Counted from the first letter of the stretch, positions 1 through 7,710 are shown. The stretch: 17,132 nucleotides of DNA from Syntrophaceae bacterium UBA4778 (GCA_002403175.1 DHHG01000105.1:1-17132); one strand, 5' to 3'. Translations and numbers: made by a program. Notes: a model not told the origin generated them from the sequence alone.

Positions 1-317
1 ATCCATTTCTTCTCTGACTCATAGAGTTTTAATTCAGAGATGATCTGCTCAAGCCTCGTTCGACTCAGGCTTTCCTGAGCAATAGATTGGAGGCGGTCCT
101 CTATTCTTGCCGTAACGGTGGGTCTTACAAACTCCTCAGGAACTTTTTGCGGCGTCACAAGTATCAAGGTTGAAGCCATGTACTTACGTGGACAAGCAAT
201 CAGGTATACCGTCATTACGAAAATGACAGCCATGAAGGGAATCAGCGCATACCATTTCCTTCTAACTAAAATTTCCAGATATTCCTGAATATTGAAAGCT
301 TTCTGAGGATTGATCAT
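1..317 (-). CDS. Wzz/GumC-type polysaccharide chain-length determinant, N-terminal part (cut by window edge)
   Basis: The first 105 codons of a longer protein are visible; the rest lies beyond position 1. It starts at ATG (315-317) with an AAGGA Shine-Dalgarno about 9 bases upstream. A short cytoplasmic N-terminus (residues about 1-20, reading ...QEYLEILVRRKW) precedes one hydrophobic segment (about 22-42). A CPRKYMASTLILVTPQKVP stretch follows, typical of the beta strand after TM1 in Wzz/GumC/BexC-like co-polymerases. Such proteins sit in the inner membrane and set the length of, or help export, surface polysaccharide. The gene lies 38 bases after the outer-membrane barrel gene on the same strand, so it is probably co-transcribed with the export genes. 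The C-terminal periplasmic coiled coil, second TM segment and any kinase domain cannot be seen. Confidence 0.8.
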   Translation of the reverse strand, partial: MINPQKAFNIQEYLEILVRRKWYALIPFMAVIFVMTVYLIACPRKYMASTLILVTPQKVPEEFVRPTVTARIEDRLQSIAQESLSRTRLEQIISELKLYESEKKW

Positions 318-355
318 ATTTTTTCCTTGGTTCAACTTTTGGTCTTTTAATAATT

Positions 356-1639
356 CTAAATGTAGGAAGCTATCAGTCTGATCATAATCCTGTTTTCATC
401 ATATTCGAAAGATTCGACGCTGGACGAATTTTTTCTATGATTATATTCCAGTGAAATGGATAACCACTTCTCAGGCGTATGAGTCAGGACCGCTGCCAAT
501 AACCATATTCGATCATTTCGGTTAAATTCATAATCAGCCCATTCCATACTGGTAGTAATTCCCATAGATGTGAGTAAATTGAACTGATGGTATATGCTTC
601 CAAATAAACCATAGTATTTGGCGAATCCGAGATTTTCGGAGGTAAAATAGTTCTCGTAAAATCCCCATTTAGCACTCGCCGATAAAGAGGTATCCATCAA
701 CCTTTTCAGAATGGATATCTCTCCCGCCGGGCAGCTTTCATGTGAGCCTGATTCCGGACTGAACCAGTAATATCCAATCTGAAATCTACCACTCACAGTA
801 GGACTTATAGCGTAATCCATCCCCAAGCTTGGATTCTGCACAGTATAGTCAGGTTGATTCAAATCAAAATTTCTTCTGAGGAAGCGATACTCTCCAAACA
901 GAATATTCCCCGGGCTCGTTCTATACATGTACCGCCCCCTTGCCATGTGCCCGTCCAGATCCGCAGATCTGTCGAAATTACCTCTGACGAATGCATATTC
1001 AGTATTGATTCCATGTTTTTGAGTGAGCCAGTATGTAATGCTTGGATTCACGAAATCCTCACGGCTGTCATCACTGCTGGGATTGTCGCTTCTATAAACA
1101 TTATCTCTGTAGAACAGGTTAACCCGACTTTCAGGTCCAAGCCGGTATTCTATTTCAGGCTCCAGTACATTTCTCCAATATATGAACCTCTGGCGATTGC
1201 TTGAAAGAAGGTATTCTCCATTTTGACCAATCAATGTGTAAACTCTCTCCAAAGTATCATCAGATCTCGTATAACTATCTCTGATCCGAAAAATAACTTT
1301 TGGATTGAGAGCATATGAGCCATTCAGCTCTGCCATATGACTTGTGTAATCATTTTGTGATTCGTGAGCGAACAAGTTGACTCCCAATCTATAATCAATA
1401 TTTAATGAGGAGGTCTGGCTCACGTCAGACAATCTGATTCCAGGTGATATAGTGCTTATAAAATCAGATTTCTTATCGCTCGCTGTCAGATTAATATTAT
1501 CCGAGAACTCTTCCTGAAGTATAATATACGGCTCTATTTTTATGATATCTGCTGCAGGAAGAGTTATTGGAACAAGTAAAATCAAGGTGATGACAAGAAT
1601 GATCTTTTTAATACATGCCTCCCATTCATGGTACGACAA
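356..1639 (-). CDS. outer-membrane beta-barrel protein of the polysaccharide locus (BBP2/TIGR03016-like)
   Basis: A 427-residue protein has an N-terminal hydrophobic signal (about residues 10-29, KKIILVITLILLVPITLPAA). Alternating polar/aromatic strands then run to the end, and the final RLIASYI resembles an outer-membrane barrel end. Repeated patterns such as YRLGPESRVNLFYRD and SISLEYNHRKNSS fit a barrel of many strands. Barrels of this kind accompany Wza-like and Wzz-like genes in exosortase-associated capsule loci, where they are thought to help export or anchor the polymer; the precise role is unknown. The start shown is TTG with GGAG six bases upstream, overlapping the end of the export gene by 14 bases. 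A second possible start is ATT at 1612, preceded by GGGAGG, which would give a textbook MKKIILV signal peptide. The family call is from pattern, not a search. Confidence 0.65.
   Translation of the reverse strand: MSYHEWEACIKKIILVITLILLVPITLPAADIIKIEPYIILQEEFSDNINLTASDKKSDFISTISPGIRLSDVSQTSSLNIDYRLGVNLFAHESQNDYTSHMAELNGSYALNPKVIFRIRDSYTRSDDTLERVYTLIGQNGEYLLSSNRQRFIYWRNVLEPEIEYRLGPESRVNLFYRDNVYRSDNPSSDDSREDFVNPSITYWLTQKHGINTEYAFVRGNFDRSADLDGHMARGRYMYRTSPGNILFGEYRFLRRNFDLNQPDYTVQNPSLGMDYAISPTVSGRFQIGYYWFSPESGSHESCPAGEISILKRLMDTSLSASAKWGFYENYFTSENLGFAKYYGLFGSIYHQFNLLTSMGITTSMEWADYEFNRNDRIWLLAAVLTHTPEKWLSISLEYNHRKNSSSVESFEYDENRIMIRLIASYI
1618..1623 (-). promoter_or_regulatory. internal Shine-Dalgarno that could set an ATT start for the barrel gene
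   Basis: The minus strand reads GGGAGG, then CATGT, then ATT (1612-1610). The spacing is ideal for initiation at the ATT codon, and that start would put MKKIILV at the N-terminus. No ATG or GTG start exists in this frame before the signal peptide. The ATG within the spacer (1616) meets a stop after two codons. The alternative is the upstream TTG at 1639, which has its own GGAG. Confidence 0.3.
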
Positions 1640-2222
1640 CAGTATCTCCGGATTTCAAAACGACATCTGAACTTTCACTTGTGTCCAATATTTTTTTATA
1701 ACTTGCCGTAATACGTTTTTCGACTCCCTTTTCCTTTCTGATAATCATAATTCTCTTCTGATCAGCCCATTCTGTAAAACCGCCTGCTATTGGAATTATC
1801 TGAAGAAGAGATGTTTCACTTCGGAGTTTATACATTCCCGGCATTCGGACTTGACCCGTTACGAATACTCGGAAGCTGTTGGCTTCAACGACGATGACCG
1901 ATACAGTAGGTTCATCTATATAATTTCTTATTTTTTTGACGATGACTTCCTTCAATTGAAGCGGTGTAAGTCCTTCGGCCTGAATGTCATCAATCATGGG
2001 TAGCGATATTTTACCATCGGATCGAACAGGAACGGCTCGCGAAATCGAATCTTCCTTCCAAATATGAACAAATAGAACATCTTCCGTCCCTATGACATAT
2101 GTGCTTTCATTCGCGTTCTCAGCTTTTTTGAAATCTCTGGCCTCTTCTGAAAATGCATTTGAAAATACGAAAAAAATGCACGTAAGAAGAATAGATCCGA
2201 ATCTTGCAGCCTTTGAGCACAT
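1626..2222 (-). CDS. Wza/EpsD-type periplasmic polysaccharide export protein (Poly_export + SLBB)
   Basis: This 198-residue protein begins with a signal peptide (about 1-25) without a convincing lipobox: LLTC has Thr before Cys. The poly-export domain spans about residues 40-110, with YVIGTEDVLFVHIWKED followed by VRSDGKISLPMIDDIQAEG and LTPLQL. An SLBB-type domain starts around residue 116 (FRVFVTGQVRMPGMYKL) and the protein ends in LKSGDTVVVP. This is the usual layout of short Wza relatives that form the outer-membrane/periplasmic exit for exopolysaccharide. The length matches the short exosortase-associated form rather than E. coli Wza, which is nearly twice as long. The start is ATG with GAAGGAG seven bases upstream. 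It lies about 150 bases downstream of the LuxR gene on the same strand and overlaps the barrel gene, so the three look like one transcription unit. Confidence 0.85.
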   Translation of the reverse strand: MCSKAARFGSILLTCIFFVFSNAFSEEARDFKKAENANESTYVIGTEDVLFVHIWKEDSISRAVPVRSDGKISLPMIDDIQAEGLTPLQLKEVIVKKIRNYIDEPTVSVIVVEANSFRVFVTGQVRMPGMYKLRSETSLLQIIPIAGGFTEWADQKRIMIIRKEKGVEKRITASYKKILDTSESSDVVLKSGDTVVVP

Positions 2223-2375
2223 CTTTGTTCTCCTTCGGGTTTGAAAGTATTCCAGATCTGTTGATGAATTTCTGAATCCAGCCCAGGAACTCTACTCTGA
2301 GCATTTTGCTGATAGCTATACCCTTGGATTCATTCTATCGGAATTTTGGTTTAAGATAGCTTCATGCGAATTGAA

Positions 2376-2990
2376 CTAAAGATTTCTGGAAACCCAAAGT
2401 GCTGCCTGAAGCCTGTTGGGAACATTGATTTTTTTGAATATATTGTAAATATGCGTCTTGACTGTATGTGGGCTGATATAGAGTTTATTGGCAATCTCCT
2501 CATTGGTTGCGCCACCGACAACAATAGACAAGATTTCGCGTTCCCTCTGAGTGAGAATGGAAATATCCATACCTCGTATGTTGGATCTGTCCTTTCTGAT
2601 TGACAGGGCTCTGGCCATAACATCTCTGGAAATCCAGAGTTCCCCATTAAAAATGGCATTTACCCCCTTTCTGAACTGGTCCAGGGAATCATGCTCGTAA
2701 AAAATGCCACGGATCCCCAAAACAATAGCCTTTTCTTCAACTCCTCTGCCTGGCTCGACATTAAACAGAGCCGTTAATGTTCCGTTTTTTTCAAGGTTAT
2801 TCAGCAGTTTTTCGACATCCTTTTGAGGATAATCAATCAGGATCAAGCTGGATTTATAATCATCACGATGGGGTAAGTGATCAAAATCGGAAAGTGCCGT
2901 ACATACAGATCCGGTTTCGTTACTCAGCAATGTTGCTAAAGATTCATTATGCAGTTTTCTTGAGCCAATAATGTAAATTTCATTTCTCAT
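2376..2990 (-). CDS. LuxR/CsgD-like transcriptional regulator with degenerate receiver domain
   Basis: This 204-residue protein has a receiver-like N-terminal half (about 1-125) and a GerE/LuxR helix-turn-helix (about 146-204, LTQREREILSIVVGG...SPHTVKTHIYNIFKKI). Asp53 in LILIDY sits where the phosphoacceptor would be. The acidic pair normally found after strand 1 is absent (IYIIGSRKLHN), and the switch Lys region reads FYEHDS, so classical phosphorylation is doubtful. Residues 119-122 read WISR, close to the W[FLM][TS]R c-di-GMP contact motif known from VpsT. CsgD/VpsT relatives control biofilm polysaccharide, which matches the export genes just downstream on the same strand. The start is ATG with GGAG six bases upstream. 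It is the first gene of its operon and faces polX across a long AT-rich gap. Confidence 0.85.
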   Translation of the reverse strand: MRNEIYIIGSRKLHNESLATLLSNETGSVCTALSDFDHLPHRDDYKSSLILIDYPQKDVEKLLNNLEKNGTLTALFNVEPGRGVEEKAIVLGIRGIFYEHDSLDQFRKGVNAIFNGELWISRDVMARALSIRKDRSNIRGMDISILTQREREILSIVVGGATNEEIANKLYISPHTVKTHIYNIFKKINVPNRLQAALWVSRNL

Positions 2991-3196
2991 TGCTATCTCC
3001 GATTTAATCGATCCGTTTGATGGGTGAACTAAATGGACTCACTTACTTATCCAAAATACTTTTTTTACTCTTGAATTAATTGGCAACCAGAATCAAATTC
3101 AGGATAAATAAATTCTAAGGTAATTGGTGTCACACATAATAGATGAGTCATTCCAAAAAAGCAGAAATCTATCCTATGCTTTTCTTAATGAAAGAT

Positions 3197-3220
3197 GAGA
3201 ATGAGAATCAGAATCAGAAG
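3197..3220 (+). repeat. four tandem hexamers (GAGAAT, GAGAAT, CAGAAT, CAGAAG)
   Basis: Four adjacent six-base units differ at only one or two positions. The array is short and in non-coding DNA. It may be slippage-prone or may be chance in purine-rich sequence. Confidence 0.5.
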
Positions 3221-3304
3221 AATTTAATTACATCCTGAAGCACAGGACATGCCAGATTAAAAAAGAAATGAAAATTGCGATTCCAACAAAAAAAAGGGGT
3301 TGTA

Positions 3305-3338
3305 TAACTACATATTGAGTCAATATGCTTTTTAGTTA
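3305..3338. promoter_or_regulatory. composite dyad: perfect 17-base palindrome nested in a second inverted repeat
   Basis: CATATTGAGTCAATATG (3311-3327) has two perfect 8-base arms around one central base. It is flanked by TAACTA (3305-3310) and TAGTTA (3333-3338), which also pair, with a five-base CTTTT asymmetry. As RNA this could fold as two stacked 6-bp stems with a bulge; as DNA it looks like an operator. T-runs follow on the plus strand (3342-3346 and 3354-3360), but no run of T follows the stem directly, so a classical terminator is less likely. Confidence 0.4.
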
Positions 3339-3677
3339 CTTTTTGTATGGATATTTTTTTAGTCCTCTTCTAATTGTCTAAAATTACATTACATTGTTTT
3401 ATTTTTTCCATATGTAACCTGATCACTCTTTTCATAAGATTGCATTTGTGGATTCTCAGGCATCAAGTTTAGATTTGATTTTCCAGAATGAACTAATTTT
3501 TTATTAGATAGGGATTCTTTTTTCTTAATAAAACATAATGCCATTTAATGCATTTACTTGGTAATCCAGCATCATATTTTTGCACTTTTCTCTATTTTTA
3601 CTTAATTTGAAGACCCCTTCATAATACGTAGGTTCAGGCTCGTGCATACAAACGATTAATCTACAAAGGGATTAGGA

Positions 3678-3706
3678 TTGCTTTTTCCCCATTACGAATT
3701 CATAAT
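3678..3706 (+). promoter_or_regulatory. possible sigma-70 promoter for a leaderless polX transcript
   Basis: TTGCTT (3678-3683), a 17-base spacer and CATAAT (3701-3706) resemble a promoter, with a weak -35 and a good -10. The -10 ends five bases before the polX ATG at 3712, so transcription would begin at or next to the start codon. No Shine-Dalgarno precedes this ATG, which agrees with a leaderless mRNA. Confidence 0.35.
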
Positions 3707-3711
3707 AAATC

Positions 3712-5442
3712 ATGGCTAAAGGTCTAAACTCAAAAGAAATTGCGGATATTCTCGAACAGATTGCTATAATACTGCAGATCAAGGGAGAGAATCCTTTCAA
3801 ATCCAGAGCATACTCGAATGCGGCCCAAATAATCTCCCAAATGGACAATTTACCCGAGCTGGTAGAAAAAGGGGAATTGTCCATGATCCGAGGGATCGGA
3901 GATGCTTTGAGTAAGAAAATTTCCGAGCTGCTAATAACGGGAGAATTGAAATATTTCAATGACCTGAAATCTTCCGTCTGCGAGGATCATTTAAAAATGC
4001 TCAGAATCAGAGGACTTGGACCAAAAAAGATTCACCTCCTCCATGAGCTTCTTGGCATTAAAACAATCGAGGAGCTCGAATCTGCATGCAAAGAAAACCG
4101 GCTATTGGATATTCGCGGTTTCGGGAAAAAAATACAAGAAAAGATTTTAAATGGAATAGAACATGTCCGGAGCCATCTTGATTATCACCTTTATTCCGAA
4201 GCCCTTCATGATGCAGAATCCATTCTGAAATATTTACAGTCCTGCGAAGATATCCTAGGGTCACCCTGCCTGGCAGGCTCGTTACGGAGAAAATGCGAAC
4301 TCATCAGGAACCTTGATTTTCTAGTTTCAACAGACAATCCGTCTGCAGTCGTAGAATACTTCCTATCCTATTCACGCAACGAAGAAACGCTTGACAGAGG
4401 AAATACCAAAATCAGGATTTTACTTAATTCCGGTATTCAAGCTGACTTGAGACTGGTCAGAGAGGATGAATTTCCATTTGCATTGCACCATTTTACCGGG
4501 AGCAAAGAGCATAATGCCGCTCTCAGAAGAAGAGCCCGGGAAATGGGGATGGTTATGAATGAGTACGGCATTTCAACTTCGGGTAAAAACATAGGCTGTG
4601 GAAATGAAGAAGAAATTTTTGGAACCCTGGGACTTCCTTACATTCCGCCGGAACTGCGAGAAAATACTGGAGAAATAGAAGAAGCAGCTGTTGGGAATCT
4701 GCCGAATCTGATCAAGCTAGAAGACATCAAGGGTGTGTTTCACGTTCATACCAACTACAGTGATGGATCTGATTCGATTGAAGCCATTGCTCAGGCTGGA
4801 AAAAGGATGGGGCTTCAATATGTCGGCATATCCGATCACAGCCGCTCGGCTTTCTATGCCCATGGACTTTCCACGGAAGATGTCATCAGACAGCATGAAG
4901 AAATTGATGCATTAAACAAGGCCGATATTGGAATCTATCTATTCAAGGGAATTGAAATTGAGATCTTACCTGACGGCGAACTGGATTACGACTATTCCAT
5001 TCTGCAACGGTTCGATTTCATCATTGCTGCAGTCCACTCCCACTTTTCAATGTCTGAACTACAAATGACCGACCGTATCATTAAGGCCTTGGAACACCCA
5101 ATGGTTACAATGCTGGCTCACCCTACCGGCCGTTTGCTCCTCTCCAGAGAGCCATACCAGGTCGATATTTCCAGAATATTAAATGCTGCTGCCGTCCAAA
5201 GAAAAGTAGTAGAACTGAATGCGAATCCCCATCGCCTGGATATTGACTGGCGCTGCTGTAAACAGGCAAAAAAGAAAGGGGTGATGATCGCGATTAATCC
5301 TGATGCTCATCATACTTCAGGACTACATGATGTTCGATACGGGATTGATCAGGCGAGAAAGGGCTGGATTGAAGCCTCTGATTGCCTTAATACTCTCTCT
5401 CTGGAAAGCATACGTTCCATCTTTTGGAAAAAATATTTTTAG
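3712..5442 (+). CDS. polX: DNA polymerase/3'-5' exonuclease PolX (POLXc + PHP)
   Basis: The 576 residues match the usual length of bacterial PolX (about 570). Order: an N-terminal helix-hairpin-helix 8-kDa-like domain (about 1-90, LKGENPFKSRAYSNAA equivalent), a second HhH (about 90-150), the nucleotidyltransferase palm (about 180-260), the thumb (FTGSKEHNAALRRRA), and a PHP domain (about 340-576). The palm has the GS motif (Gly189-Ser190) and RR. The metal-binding DxD reads N200-L-D202 (RNLDFLV instead of RDLDFLV), while the third Asp, D245 in ADLRLV, is kept. The PHP metal ligands look complete: HVH at 344-346, SDH at 374-376, then GIEIE, HSH, AHP and PDAH. PolX acts in base-excision/gap repair. 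Here gap-filling may be weak while PHP nuclease function is probably intact. No Shine-Dalgarno is seen, but homology fixes the N-terminus. It converges on pyrD with a four-base gap. Confidence 0.93.
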   Translation: MAKGLNSKEIADILEQIAIILQIKGENPFKSRAYSNAAQIISQMDNLPELVEKGELSMIRGIGDALSKKISELLITGELKYFNDLKSSVCEDHLKMLRIRGLGPKKIHLLHELLGIKTIEELESACKENRLLDIRGFGKKIQEKILNGIEHVRSHLDYHLYSEALHDAESILKYLQSCEDILGSPCLAGSLRRKCELIRNLDFLVSTDNPSAVVEYFLSYSRNEETLDRGNTKIRILLNSGIQADLRLVREDEFPFALHHFTGSKEHNAALRRRAREMGMVMNEYGISTSGKNIGCGNEEEIFGTLGLPYIPPELRENTGEIEEAAVGNLPNLIKLEDIKGVFHVHTNYSDGSDSIEAIAQAGKRMGLQYVGISDHSRSAFYAHGLSTEDVIRQHEEIDALNKADIGIYLFKGIEIEILPDGELDYDYSILQRFDFIIAAVHSHFSMSELQMTDRIIKALEHPMVTMLAHPTGRLLLSREPYQVDISRILNAAAVQRKVVELNANPHRLDIDWRCCKQAKKKGVMIAINPDAHHTSGLHDVRYGIDQARKGWIEASDCLNTLSLESIRSIFWKKYF

Positions 5443-5446
5443 CTTA

Positions 5447-6400
5447 TCAGCAATAATACCCGGGGCTGAGATTTTCCAGGCTGCCGGTCAAGTCACCAAC
5501 CTTTGGGAAACCATGTCTCTGCAGATAATCCTCGATTCCTTCCAAAACATCTTCGATAATCCGCGGATTCACGAAATGGGCGGTTCCAATCTGAACAGCA
5601 CTAGCTCCCGCTATCAAGAACTCCAGCGCATCGCGTGCTGTCATGATTCCACCTATGCCAATAATTGGAATCGATACACGTTTGGCAACTTCCCATACCA
5701 TCCGCACTGCAATGGGTCTGATTGCCGGCCCGGACAATCCGCCTATAATATTTTTCAAATGTGGTATCCGTTTTTCAACATCAATCGACATGCCTTTCAA
5801 CGTGTTGATCAGCGATACCGCATCTGCTCCTGCATTCTCAACTGCAAGTGCTATTTCAGAAATGTCCGTCACATTCGGCGTTAATTTTACTATCAGAGGA
5901 AGATGCGTATTTTTTCTAACAGCCCTGGTAATATCAAATGCAAGGGATGGATCAGCCCCAAATGCAATGCCTCCTTTTTGTACATTCGGACAAGATATGT
6001 TTAACTCCACTCCATGGACCCCATCCACGGAATTAAGGATTTCAGCAAGTTTTTCAAACTGGTCTATCCTCTCACCGTATATATTTACGATAACCTTCGT
6101 ATCGAATTTTTTTAAAAAAGGGAGCTTTTCATTGATAAACGCGTCGATACCGACATTCGCCAGACCTATCGAATTGAGCATACCACAGGGTGTTTCTATA
6201 ATCCTTGGAGGGGGATTACCTTCTCTCGGCTCCAGGGATATTCCTTTTACAATCACTGCACCGATCTTGTTGAGATCGATATAATCGGAATACTCCTCTC
6301 CATATCCGAAAGTCCCGGACGCAGTCATGACAGGATTTTTCAAATTCAGCCCATCCATTAACTGTATACTCAAATCCGGTTTATTTTCTCTTTCCTTCAT
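5447..6400 (-). CDS. pyrD: dihydroorotate dehydrogenase B, catalytic subunit
   Basis: This 317-residue class 1B dihydroorotate dehydrogenase catalyses the FMN-dependent oxidation of dihydroorotate to orotate, the fourth step of pyrimidine synthesis, in the cytoplasm. Class 1B features are plain: NPVMTASGTFGYG near the N-terminus, Lys52 in VKGIS, and the active-site Cys137 in NISCPN, where class 2 enzymes have Ser. The FMN phosphate loops GIGGI (248-252) and QIGTA (270-274) are also present. A class 1B enzyme needs a PyrK partner to pass electrons to NAD, and pyrK lies directly upstream. The pyrK stop and pyrD start share the A of TAATG, so translation is probably coupled. It is the last gene of the minus-strand run and meets polX tail to tail with no room for a terminator. 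Confidence 0.95.
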   Translation of the reverse strand: MKERENKPDLSIQLMDGLNLKNPVMTASGTFGYGEEYSDYIDLNKIGAVIVKGISLEPREGNPPPRIIETPCGMLNSIGLANVGIDAFINEKLPFLKKFDTKVIVNIYGERIDQFEKLAEILNSVDGVHGVELNISCPNVQKGGIAFGADPSLAFDITRAVRKNTHLPLIVKLTPNVTDISEIALAVENAGADAVSLINTLKGMSIDVEKRIPHLKNIIGGLSGPAIRPIAVRMVWEVAKRVSIPIIGIGGIMTARDALEFLIAGASAVQIGTAHFVNPRIIEDVLEGIEDYLQRHGFPKVGDLTGSLENLSPGYYC

Positions 6401-7215
6401 TAGTCCAAATCCAATTTATTCAATTCAAATACCGGTCCTTCGCTGCATGCACAAGCATAGCCACCGGATGAAACCTTTACGGCACAACCTAAACACGCTC
6501 CCACCCCGCAAGCCATTCTTGCCTCAACGGAAACTTGACAGCGTATCTGCCGACCTTTCATCTTTGCCTTCAGACTCACCAGCATCTGATGCGGACCGCA
6601 AGCAAAGATTATAGAATCATCGTCATTATAGGATTCCAGATCTGTCGCAAAGAGATCCGTAATCAATCCCGGCTGTCCCATGCTTCCATCATCTGTACTT
6701 ATCCTGTGGTCCTTGCATAATTCCTTAAAACATTTAATTTCGGGAAGAGCTCCCCGATTGCGCCCGCCTTGATAGCAGATAACATCCTGTACCTCAGAGG
6801 AACTTGTGATCTTCTCCACGAGATATCTCAGGGGTGCAACCCCCATCCCGCCGGCAATCAGGACGATTCTTGGCCGAAGGTTCTCGATATCAAATCCGCT
6901 CCCTAAAGGACCGTTAATGACTATCTCATCCCCTTTCTTTAACCGAGCAAGGACTTGAGTGCCCTCTCCCATTACCTGATAAAGAATGTCACAAATGACT
7001 CTCCTGAATCTCTTATAAACCGAATGAATACTGATCGGTCTGGAAAGAAATACCGAAGAATTATTTTTTGCTCGAATCAGGATAAATTGGCCCGGTTGAG
7101 CATCGAGAAAAAAAGGTGGCATATAGATTGACATCAAAAAGAGCCCAGGTGCTAAACATTTCTGATCGGCTATTCTGGAAGTGAAATTATTCTTCTTAGC
7201 TTTTGTTCTTTCCAT
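6400..7215 (-). CDS. pyrK: dihydroorotate dehydrogenase B, electron-transfer subunit PyrK
   Basis: This 271-residue FAD and [2Fe-2S] protein moves electrons from PyrD's FMN to NAD+. The FAD-binding barrel carries RPIS (59-62), the NAD-binding fold carries GGMGVAPLRYL (122-132), and CGPHQM (206-211) is the usual CGPxxM motif. The iron-sulphur cluster ligands follow at Cys236, Cys241 and Cys244 (ACGVGACLGC) and Cys255 or Cys257 (YACACSEGP). It forms a heterotetramer with PyrD in this family. The ATG overlaps the rimI stop (TAATG), with no clear Shine-Dalgarno, so it probably depends on translational coupling. The first dozen residues are Lys-rich and variable; there is no sign of damage. Its place directly before pyrD makes the identification firm. 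Confidence 0.94.
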   Translation of the reverse strand: MERTKAKKNNFTSRIADQKCLAPGLFLMSIYMPPFFLDAQPGQFILIRAKNNSSVFLSRPISIHSVYKRFRRVICDILYQVMGEGTQVLARLKKGDEIVINGPLGSGFDIENLRPRIVLIAGGMGVAPLRYLVEKITSSSEVQDVICYQGGRNRGALPEIKCFKELCKDHRISTDDGSMGQPGLITDLFATDLESYNDDDSIIFACGPHQMLVSLKAKMKGRQIRCQVSVEARMACGVGACLGCAVKVSSGGYACACSEGPVFELNKLDLD

Positions 7216-7706
7216 TATTTTGTAGGTCTATTGTTTATTTCAGCCCACATAATGAGGGCGTCTTCATTTGTATCTGAGTAATATCGCGGCCGGACTCCAT
7301 ATTTTTTGAATCCAAACCTCTTGTATAATGCCAATGCAGCCGTATTTGAAAACCTGACTTCAAGCGTAACGCTTGATGCTCCGAGTTCTCTTCCGGTGTT
7401 AAACATGGATTCCATCAATACAGATCCGATTCCCAGGCCCTGAAGATCATGCCTCACCGCAATATTATTTAGATGAATTTCGTCCGCAACAAGCCAGAAA
7501 ACTATATAGCCAAGGATTTTTTCTGAATCGAGCCGTTCTTCTACAGCCACATACTGGAACGAAATTGGGGATTTCAATTCGTTCCGGAACATTCCTTCCG
7601 ACCAGGGCGTTTTAAATGATAGCTTCTCGATTTCCAGCACGTACGAAAGATCTTTAGGGAGCATCTTTCTGATTTTGATTTGCAGTTTATTTTTAGCGCC
7701 TAGCAT
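7215..7706 (-). CDS. rimI: ribosomal protein S18-alanine N-acetyltransferase (GNAT family)
   Basis: This 163-residue single-domain GNAT protein fits RimI, which acetylates the N-terminal Ala of ribosomal protein S18. The N-terminal part reads IRKMLPKDLSYVLEIEKLSF with TPWSEGMF, a RimI hallmark. Motif A, which binds acetyl-CoA, is QGLGIGSVLM (89-98). Glu116 in LEVRFSN and Tyr128 in ALALYKRFGF match the catalytic base and acid positions of RimI. The C-terminus RPRYYSDTNEDALIMW is typical. The protein has about ten extra N-terminal residues relative to short RimI proteins. It begins four bases after the PTS EIIC stop and overlaps pyrK by one base, so it is embedded in the same transcript. Another GNAT protein acetyltransferase is possible but less likely. 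Confidence 0.88.
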   Translation of the reverse strand: MLGAKNKLQIKIRKMLPKDLSYVLEIEKLSFKTPWSEGMFRNELKSPISFQYVAVEERLDSEKILGYIVFWLVADEIHLNNIAVRHDLQGLGIGSVLMESMFNTGRELGASSVTLEVRFSNTAALALYKRFGFKKYGVRPRYYSDTNEDALIMWAEINNRPTK

Positions 7707-7710
7707 CGTT

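Larger units (their letters stand above)
2991..3711. other. long AT-rich divergent intergenic region
   Basis: About 720 bases lie between the LuxR gene (minus) and polX (plus) without a convincing ORF. Codon-like structure is absent and the base composition is clearly more AT-rich than the flanking genes. It contains a composite dyad (3305-3338), a four-unit hexamer repeat (3197-3220) and a possible polX promoter at its right end. I looked for a sigma-54 -24/-12 element, since some exosortase-type EPS loci use one, and found none. A small RNA could be hidden here but cannot be proved from the sequence. Confidence 0.6.

Noticed and set aside
854..1204. 116-codon plus-strand frame
   Set aside because: Antisense to the outer-membrane barrel gene; no family features.
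3001..3120. Sigma-54 promoter for the LuxR/EPS operon
   Set aside because: No GG-N10-GC element with acceptable flanks was found; TTGGCA near 3080 lacks the matching -12 element.
3197..3220. Tandem hexamers considered as CRISPR or regulatory array
   Set aside because: Units are too short and directly adjacent, with no spacers; probably simple-sequence slippage.
5303..5884. 193-codon plus-strand frame spanning the polX/pyrD junction
   Set aside because: Overlaps the end of polX in another frame and is antisense to pyrD; composition is not protein-like.
5643..6284. 213-codon open frame on the plus strand
   Set aside because: It is antisense to pyrD, whose motifs and length are complete. The frame has no ribosome site and no recognisable motif.
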